Assembly: GCA_020747015.1 (NCBI GenBank)
Contig: JAGTJM010000004.1
Coordinates: 496,001 to 560,000 of the forward strand
Reading direction: 5' to 3'
Origin: Pyrenochaeta sp. MPI-SDFR-AT-0127
Lineage: Eukaryota; Ascomycota; Dothideomycetes; Pleosporales; Cucurbitariaceae
Length of the DNA stretch: 64,000 nt
This document shows, in pieces, positions 57,394 to 64,000 of this stretch (the stretch's first letter is position 1; each line of letters starts with the position of its first letter). Position numbers and translations under genes: made by a program. The notes under the pieces are model-generated. The model searched no databases. It was not told the origin of the DNA and saw only the letters and a program-made list of their open reading frames with translations.

Positions 57394-60300
57394 ATGGCCT
57401 ATATTGCACCCATCCACCGGCCGAGCAGCGTCCGCCATGCTCTCAAATTGAGCTTCCTAGCTCCAGACGAGGACTGCCTTGTAGTCGCGTAAGCTGATGG
57501 ACTGTAACCACGGAGATAATGCTAATGATTTTGTAGGAAATCAAACAGACTCGAATTCTACATTCAGAATGCCGACGGGCTCACCCTCCAGCACTCGAAA
57601 GCCATTTATGGCAAAGTTACGATGCTTCAAAAGATGCGCCCTGCCTTGTCACCGACGGACCACCTCTTTGTCGGGACAGACCGGTTCATGTACTTTACAC
57701 TGTCATGGAACCCTGAAAAGAAGCAGCTGCAAACAGAGAAGTCGTTCGCGAGCGTTGCCGACAATGCCGCACGGGAATCACAAACAGGCGAACGATGTCA
57801 TGTCGACCCCACAGGACGCTTCATGACAGTCGAGATCTACGAGGGTATAATAACTGTCATTCCGTTGGTGCAACGGGGGAAGAAGAGAAAGCAAGAGGCA
57901 GATATTGCTCATCTCGGAGAGCCTCAGTCGGTCAGACTGTCTGAGATGTTCGTTCGTTCGTCTGCGTTCCTACGACCGAGGTCCCACGATGACAAACCAA
58001 AGCTAGCCTTGCTGTACGAGGATACACATTCGCAAGTGAAATTAAAATTGCGAGAGTTGACATTTGCGGGTGGCGACCAGGTCGAGCTTGAAGATGGAGA
58101 GAATTGTAGGGCGGAATTAGAGCTCGGTTCTAGTCATTTAATACCCATTGAGGAACCATCACATGGCCTGATCGTGATTGGAGAGACCTCAATCGGATAC
58201 TTTGATGACGAATCGGGAGAACTTCAGACTGAGCCACTGGACGAAGCGACTATCTTTGTCGCCTGGGAGCGAATAGATGCGCAACGATTTATATTAGCGG
58301 ATGACTATGGCCGCTTGTATCTGTTCATGCTTATACTTGATGAACAGAGTAGAGTACAGTCTTGGAAGCTCGATGCCATCGGACAGACCTCTCGGGCATC
58401 TGTATTGGTGTATCTAGACGCAGGCGACGTTTTTGTCGGCTCACACCAAGGCGACTCTCAAGTGATCAGGATCGCAGAGAAATCAATGGAGGTTATCCAA
58501 ACATTTTCAAACATCGCACCTATTCTGGACTTCACCATAATGGACATGGGAAATAGATCAGGGGAAGGACAAACAAACGAATATTCGTCCGGCCAAGCGC
58601 GCATTGTCACAGGAAGTGGTGCCTATCAAGACGGTAGTCTTCGAAGCGTTCGCAGTGGAGTGGGCCTTGAGGACCTCGGTGTGCTGGGTGAGATGGAACA
58701 CGTCTCAGATATCTTCAGTCTGAAGTCCAACGCCTCCACCGAGCATGCAGACACTCTTCTAGTCACATTTGTCAATGAGTCGCGCGTCTTCCGATTTGAC
58801 CCACAAGGGGAAGTCGAAGAGGTAGACGAATTTGCTTCCTTAGCCATGGAGGAGACCACGCTTGCTGCTGCCAATCTATCCCAGGGTCGCGTGATTCAAG
58901 TCACGAACGGACGAGCTCGAATTTGTGACTTAGACGGTGGTATGATAACATCGGAGTGGCTGCCAATGGACGGCCAGACGATTACAGCTGCATCGATCAG
59001 CGATAGCCACGTTCTAGTGTCACTAGGCGGTGTCACTATTGTTTCTCTCAGCTTGGAGGACGGCTTGAAAGTAATCAAGGAGAAAACTTTCGGGGTCGAG
59101 AGTCAAGTAGCATGTGTGGCACTTCCCTCGGATTCGAGCTCGATATGCTTTGTTGGCTTTTGGAAGAACTCTCAGCTTGCAATCTGCTCTCTTGACACAC
59201 TCGAGACGATCAAGACTGTCCAGATCTCAGAGGACTCAGTCCCGCGATCGCTCCTACTTACACAGATATTTCCAGATCAATCGTCGACACTTTTCGTTGC
59301 TCTGGCTGACGGCAACGTGGTGACGTATGCTTTTGATTCATCCGTTCATGAATTGTCAGGGCGGAAGAGCATCGTGCTCGGCACTCGTGAGGCCAGTTTT
59401 CGTTCCCTGCCCCGAGGCGACGGGCTCTACAACGTGTTCGTGACATGCGAGCATCCATCACTCATATACGCCTCAGAAGGGCGCCTAGTTTACTCCGCTG
59501 TCACCGCTGAAAATGCGACAGCGGTATGTCCGTTCGACTCGGAAGCATACCCTGGTTCTGTAGCCATTGCCACTTCAGAAGATCTTCGAATTGCGCTTGT
59601 TGACACAGAACGAACCACACATGTCCAGACGCTCAAGGTTGATGAAACTGTGCGCCGGATAGCTTATTCTCCAAGCCTCAAAGCTTTCGGTCTAGGCACA
59701 ATAAGGAGGATACTAAAAGGTGGTGAAGAGATTATGCTAAGCCATTTCAAGCTCGTCGATGAGATACAATTCAAAGAGCTAGATACATACGCTCTTAATG
59801 AAGAAGAACTCGTCGAATGCGTAATGCGATGCGAGCTCCCAGATGGCTCAGATGGTCTTGCTGAACGTTTCGTGGTTGGCACAGCCTATCTCGACGATCA
59901 AAACACAACGGAACGCGGGCGCATACTGCTCCTGGAGGTCACACCAGAGCGAATTCTCAAGCTCGTTGCGGAAGTGGCCGTAAAAGGAGGATGCAGGTGT
60001 CTGGCTATGTGCGAAGGTAAAATTGTGGCTGCACTGATCAAGACGATTGTGGTGTACGATGTTGAGTACAGAACACAAAGCAAACCCGATCTTGTTAAAG
60101 CAGCGACATTTAGGTGCTCGACAGCACCGATAGACGTTACCGTCAACGGCTCACTTATTGCTATCGCGGATCTTATGAAATCGGTCGTTGTCGTCGAGTA
60201 CCAGCGTGGCGAAACTGGCCTTTCCGATAAGCTTGTCGAAGTAGCGCGACACTACCAGATCACTTGGGCGACAGCTGTTGCTGAGGTTGACGAAAATACG

Positions 60301-60882
60301 TATCTGGAGAGCGATGCAGAAGGCAACCTCGTTGTGCTGTACCGAGATCAGAACGGCGTTACAGAGGATGATAAGAGGAGATTGCACGTGAGTTCAGAAA
60401 TGCTGCTCGGCGAGATGGTCAACAGGATACGACGTATAGATGTTCTCACAGCACCAGGCGCAGCAGTGGTTCCACGAGCTTTCATGGGCACCGTAAGTTG
60501 ATACCACTTCTCTTTTTTTGGAACTCGACAATGTTGGCTTTCCAGGAAGGGTACTCATATGCTAACAAACTTTTAGGTTGAAGGAAGTATCTACCTCTTC
60601 GGTCTTATCTCTCCAGCCCACCAAAACCTCCTCATGACGCTGCAAGCCAACCTCGGCAATCTCGTCGCCGCACCAGGAGATGTTGACTTTGCCAAGTACC
60701 GTGCCTTCAAGAACCAAGTTAGAGAGGAAGAGGAACCAATGCGCTTTGTGGATGGTGAGCTTATTGAGAGATTCTTGGACATCAGCGAGGACGTGCAGAG
60801 TAAGGCGGTGGAGGGTCTAGGAGAAGAATGGGATGTAGAGGCAGTTCGAGGACTGGTTGAGGGATTGAGGCGACTACATTAG
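57394..60882 (+). CDS. DDB1: DDB1, adaptor of CRL4 ubiquitin ligases
   Basis: Triple beta-propeller adaptor linking Cul4 to substrate receptors and involved in UV-damage recognition. Exons 57394-57488, 57537-60492 and 60577-60882 (introns 48 and 84 bp) give 1118 residues, close to other DDB1 proteins. The N-terminus MAYIAPIHRPSSVRHAL, then SNRLEFYIQNADGL, is the propeller A start. Later family blocks include LFVGTDRFMYFTLSW, HVDPTGRFM and SSHLIPIEEPSHGLIVIGE. The last exon carries VEGSIYLFGLISPAHQNLL and the C-terminal helices with LIERFLDISEDVQ. This distinguishes it from the related CPSF160 and Rse1/SF3b130, which are longer. The frame is intact. Confidence 0.92.
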
Positions 60883-61019
60883 AAGATGAAAGAGGTGTGG
60901 GGATGCGGAAGTGGGGAGCTTGGGGCATGCGTTCGTGGTATCACACTGTCATGTGCCCGGTACCGGCAAATCACGCCTTTGCGGATCTCCGTAGAAAAGA
61001 AAGAGATACTGCCACACTG

Positions 61020-61046
61020 CCTGAACTCCTGAACTCCTGAACTCTT
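61020..61046 (+). repeat. Short direct repeat, three units of CTGAACTC
   Basis: Three nearly perfect 9-bp units occur in the region downstream of DDB1. Confidence 0.6.
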
Positions 61047-61110
61047 ATGTTTCATTAGTGTGAAACATACGTAACTGTGACCCCACCATAATCCGCGCCA
61101 AAATGAACCC

Positions 61111-61818
61111 TCACTCCTCGTCGACTTTCTCTATTTCCTGCTCTGCATCCTGATTGGTTTTTGTACTCAGATTCTCCTTAACACCATGAATCTTCCTGAC
61201 ACTCTGAGCCTCTTCAGCGCCCTGAGCCTCTTCAACATCCTGAGTATTCTTTACGCCATGAGCTTCTTTACTGCCCTGCGCCTCTACCTTGGCTGCAGTC
61301 TTCACATTCCCGTAATTCCTACCTTTCTTTCCTTCTCTCTGGTTTGAACTGTACAACTTTGCTTCACGGTCATGCCTGGGCGAACGCGAACCTGGATTGT
61401 TGCTGCCGCCGTGAACAGGCACCGAGCGGCCAAACCCGGTACAATCCACCTCGGGTAGTTGCCTTACGAAAGAGGGCATGGAGCCAATGTTGTGTGCGTT
61501 CCTTGATAACCCGGGTGTAGTCGAGGGTGTGAAGTAGTGGCCCTGAGGTTGATAGGGTTCTTGTGGACGATATTGACCTTGGGGGGGATAGTGGCTTTGC
61601 GAAGGGTAGTGGCTTTGGGGAGGAAGATGACCTCGTCGGGGGTAGGAGCCAGATGCTGGCTGGTATTGCTGCTGGCCGTAGTACTGCTGATGCTGGGTAA
61701 CATCACTACTAGGGATTGAGAGCGCAGAAGGCACCGCAACTTTCCCTTGCACATGTTGAGCGGGCACGAACGGAGGAGCATCACCCCTGAGAGAGCTTTG
61801 TTTGTGATTGGTCTGCAT
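61111..61818 (-). CDS. Hypothetical Pro/Gln/Tyr-rich protein with tandem repeats
   Basis: Single-exon frame of 235 residues. Residues 60-100 repeat short units of the form SHYPSQ / SHYPPQ / GQYRPQ / EPYQPQ. The C-terminal third is built of about six-residue charged units encoded by imperfect 18-bp DNA repeats (61185-61290), for example DVEEAQ, GAEEAQ, GSKEAH. No globular domain is visible, so the protein is probably disordered. No known family. A spliced 5' extension cannot be excluded. Confidence 0.55.
   Translation of the reverse strand: MQTNHKQSSLRGDAPPFVPAQHVQGKVAVPSALSIPSSDVTQHQQYYGQQQYQPASGSYPRRGHLPPQSHYPSQSHYPPQGQYRPQEPYQPQGHYFTPSTTPGLSRNAHNIGSMPSFVRQLPEVDCTGFGRSVPVHGGSNNPGSRSPRHDREAKLYSSNQREGKKGRNYGNVKTAAKVEAQGSKEAHGVKNTQDVEEAQGAEEAQSVRKIHGVKENLSTKTNQDAEQEIEKVDEE
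61185..61290 (-). repeat. Imperfect 18-bp coding tandem repeat
   Basis: About six units similar to GAGCCTCTTCAGCGCCCT on the plus strand, each encoding six residues on the minus strand. Confidence 0.65.
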
Positions 61819-62156
61819 GTCGCGTTGGGAGCTGGCTGGGGACCATTATGGTGAGAGCATGGTGTGATATAGAGGAAATGGTTTGTGTTCTGACAGTCGT
61901 GAGGAAACAGTTTGTGTAAGAAGGCTGTCTGTAAGTATCAGGATGCTGCATCCCGTGCCTGTTGGTCAAGAGCAAGCCGTAGTAGCAGCCCATGGGGCTT
62001 TGTCGAATGCTTTTCGTCCGTGTCTTGTGTTTGTTTATTGGCAACTCTCCGCGGTCCACGATTAGCAAACATGGTGCGAAAGTAAGCATACTTTGTAGTC
62101 GCTAGATTCTACCAATTGTTGGCACGTCGAGATAGCAGAGACCTGTACCTGCCCAG
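61819..62156. other. Intergenic region
   Basis: About 340 bp between the repeat protein gene and the 3' end of the TMEM42-like gene. Confidence 0.4.
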
Positions 62157-62846
62157 CTACTTCAATACCGCATCCTCATCACTACTGTTCCCCTCAGCAC
62201 TCTTAACACTGTCTAATTCAACTCTCTCTTCTTCTCCCTCGTCATCCCTAAATTCCTCCCCTGCAGCCATCCCATCTCTATCCAGTAGAGGGGCGCCACC
62301 AGTAGTAGTTGCCACACCCTTCTTCTCCGTCTCCTCTCTCATGCCGATTATGACACTTCCTGCGACCAGGAGAGCCGCGCCAAGCCACCATAAGCCGGGT
62401 AAAGATTCGCTGAATATGATGAAGCTGAGAACTGCAGTGACGATGAAGTTTGCCGACGTGTTTATAATGCTGACGCGGACGGTAGAGGAGGCGAGTGTCA
62501 GAGCGCGGGTAAAGAGACCCCACATTATGGCGTTGAAGAGGAGGTTGAGGCCAAAGAACAGCTGTTATCGATGTCAGGATATGGAACAAAACGAGGTACT
62601 AGAGGTGCATACCCCTCGAATCGCATATTCAACAACTTTATTCGACGCACTGAGGCTAAATGCTAAGGCTATAGAGCTTGACCAGGAGGCTGTGAGCTCT
62701 GTTGTTGTGCTGGAGCATGGTCAGAACTGAAGGGGGTGGTGCAACAGCAGAGCTTACAGTTTCGCGAATACACCATTGAATGCTGCGCATCCTCCGCTTG
62801 CGATAGCAAGCATGAGCCATGCGGACTTTGTCTTGGGCACAGACAT
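62157..62846 (-). CDS. TMEM42-like / EamA-type membrane protein
   Basis: Exons 62758-62846, 62613-62709 and 62157-62561 (introns 48 and 51 bp) join in frame to 196 residues. The start MSVPKTKSAWLMLAIASGGC leads into the first membrane helix and NGVFAKLTTTELTASW across the first intron. The other segments are VVEYAIRGLFFGLNLLFNAIMWGLF, NTSANFIVTAVLSFIIFSESL and LWWLGAALLVAGSVIIGM, four to five helices of the small-drug/metabolite-transporter fold. The C-terminus is an acidic tail. Substrate unknown. The first intron acceptor (CTCCAG) was chosen because it alone keeps frame with the conserved TTTELT. Confidence 0.82.
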
Positions 62847-63382
62847 GGCTATCTGGCTATGTGTGTATTGTGCAAGACTGAAAGCGGAGTTGATGTGCAC
62901 GCACTCGAGGAACGACCCACGATCTGCAGGTACCGGCCGCACTTCCGAGCTTAGCCAAGAAGCATGGGTACTTTACATGGAATATATTGTGATTTTGTAT
63001 AACGCATGCAGAAGGAAGAGTTGCATTATTCAATGAATCTCACTGTAGGATGTAGAAGGCTCTCAGACATAGCTTGTCAAATCATCTCTCACGCTACAGA
63101 GAGCACTAGAGTTGACGTCACATCAGATATCTGCTACATGAAACAGTATATTTGGCTGTCTTTGATAGTTGACAGGTAATTGGTATGCCTTTTTGATCAA
63201 TTTCTCCATACTATTTTCACTCTATCAGCGTTGAGTCGAACGCGACCTGCTGAACCATGCCCAAACTCCATTTTATGCCAAAAGGTATCGTAATGCCCTG
63301 AAAACCCTACAACGCCGAAGAAAAGCATATAGCTTGATATCTATACAGCAACGACGAGGCACAAGCAAACCCAGGCTCAGCT
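62847..63382. other. Intergenic region
   Basis: About 540 bp between the TMEM42-like start and the 3' end of TOA2. No gene recognised. Confidence 0.45.
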
Positions 63383-63839
63383 CTAGGTCTCGCCTGGGCG
63401 CTTCGCATTACAACTGACAATCTTGACCCGGTCGGCGTGGACCTGGTTGGTATTATCGAGCTTGAAATTGATATCCTTAATAATGAAGGTCCAGACGTCG
63501 TCGCAGAAGCGGTAGGTATCGAGATGTCCCTGCCGAGCATCACGTTAGTCATCGATGTTTCCATGACCAAGAGGGTCTGGTGTAGGCCAACCTTGAACGT
63601 CAACCGCGACTTGACTTTCTCTGAGAGTACATCGGCGACCGCTTTGTCGAAGTTGATGAGGATCTTCATGGCAAGCTGAGGCTCTATGCGGCGCTCTGTG
63701 ATGAGCATGTCCAGCGTGTCCGTAAGGGCGCCGCCCAGACTGTGACCTGTTAGCCAATGTGCCCAAACCAGTCGCACAGAGGCATAGAGTACCTGCTTCG
63801 GCGGTAGAGCTCATAGTACTTGGTGCTGTCGGCGGCCAT
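63383..63839 (-). CDS. TOA2: TFIIA gamma (small) subunit Toa2
   Basis: General transcription factor subunit that stabilises TBP on DNA. Exons 63793-63839, 63592-63739 and 63383-63529 (introns 53 and 62 bp) give 113 residues, the normal size. The N-terminal helical domain shows YYELYRRSSLGGALTDTLDM, then LAMKILINFDKAVADVL. After the second intron the beta-barrel part reads GHLDTYRFCDDVWTFII and VKIVSCNAKRPGET at the end. All joins keep frame. It is the last gene in the window; the remaining 161 bp hold its promoter. Confidence 0.95.
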
Positions 63840-64000
63840 ATTGACAGACAGGTTGCGGTGACGTTGGTGGTTTGGCGACGGTTGACTGCCTGCGGTGGGA
63901 GAGCAATGGAGGGCCGCGGTTGACTAAGCGGGGGGCGGCGCTAGCCACGGGCGGCTTGTTCCGCCTGCATCATCGCCAGCTTCGTTGCGGGTTCATCACG
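63840..64000. other. Upstream flank of TOA2
   Basis: 161 GC-rich bases to the window end. No gene seen. Confidence 0.4.

Noticed and set aside
61020..61290. CRISPR-like array
   Set aside because: The repeats are short, imperfect, mostly coding and in a eukaryotic genome, with no spacers of regular length.

Overview
The window is nuclear DNA of a filamentous ascomycete (Pezizomycotina). Genes carry many short introns of 47-120 bp with GTRAGT-like donors and CTAAC/CTGAC-type branch sites, and the gene set (HET-domain proteins, AA9 LPMO, Zn2Cys6 regulator, DMATS-type prenyltransferase remnant, DUF3435 remnant) is typical of that group. The style of the proteins suggests Dothideomycetes (Pleosporales), but that placement is inference.

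The window has two compartments. The left half (1 to about 31 kb) is gene-poor, repeat-marked and full of broken genes. It holds, in order: the 3' part of an astacin-type metalloprotease gene (3-1359); a long gene-poor stretch with a decayed DUF3435 (tyrosine-recombinase-like) gene at 3.5-4.6 kb; a hypothetical gene with a Cys/His-rich C-terminus (6258-7725); a 370-bp MITE with TA duplication (7905-8274); a HET-type pseudogene (8.7-9.7 kb); and the relic of a secondary-metabolite locus. That relic consists of a DMATS prenyltransferase pseudogene, an O-methyltransferase gene with frame breaks, and a cytochrome P450 pseudogene cut in two by a 2.85-kb hAT transposon with perfect 8-bp target duplications. 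Further right are an intact HET-domain gene (18245-20398), an ankyrin-repeat gene (24043-26418) and a gene with a TPR-like region (27167-29706). The last two begin with short helical N-termini of the kind found on fungal NLR-like proteins.

The right half (31-64 kb) is compact and conserved. It encodes an AA9 lytic polysaccharide monooxygenase, ribose-5-phosphate isomerase, the NEDD8 E1 regulatory subunit Ula1, the PCNA ubiquitin ligase Rad18, a hypothetical protein, a NirA-like Zn2Cys6 regulator, a SNF2/RING helicase of the Rad5/Rad16/Uls1 type, a Vcx1-type Ca2+/H+ exchanger, a Pmp3-family protein, a mitochondrial 3-hydroxyisobutyrate dehydrogenase, Pol III subunit Rpc5/Rpc37, DDB1, a repeat-rich Pro/Gln/Tyr protein, a TMEM42-like membrane protein and the TFIIA small subunit Toa2. 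Several of these belong to the ubiquitin/NEDD8 and DNA-damage pathways (Ula1, Rad18, SNF2-RING, DDB1). Rpc5 and DDB1 share a 216-bp divergent promoter.

No intact, clearly novel multi-gene system was found. The most informative parts are the dying metabolite cluster with its hAT insertion, the DUF3435 relic, the MITE, and unusual gene structures: a 7-nt first coding exon in Rpc5 and an acid-free N-terminal extension on ribose-5-phosphate isomerase. All exon joins were read by eye from splice signals and frame continuity and have not been tested against transcripts.
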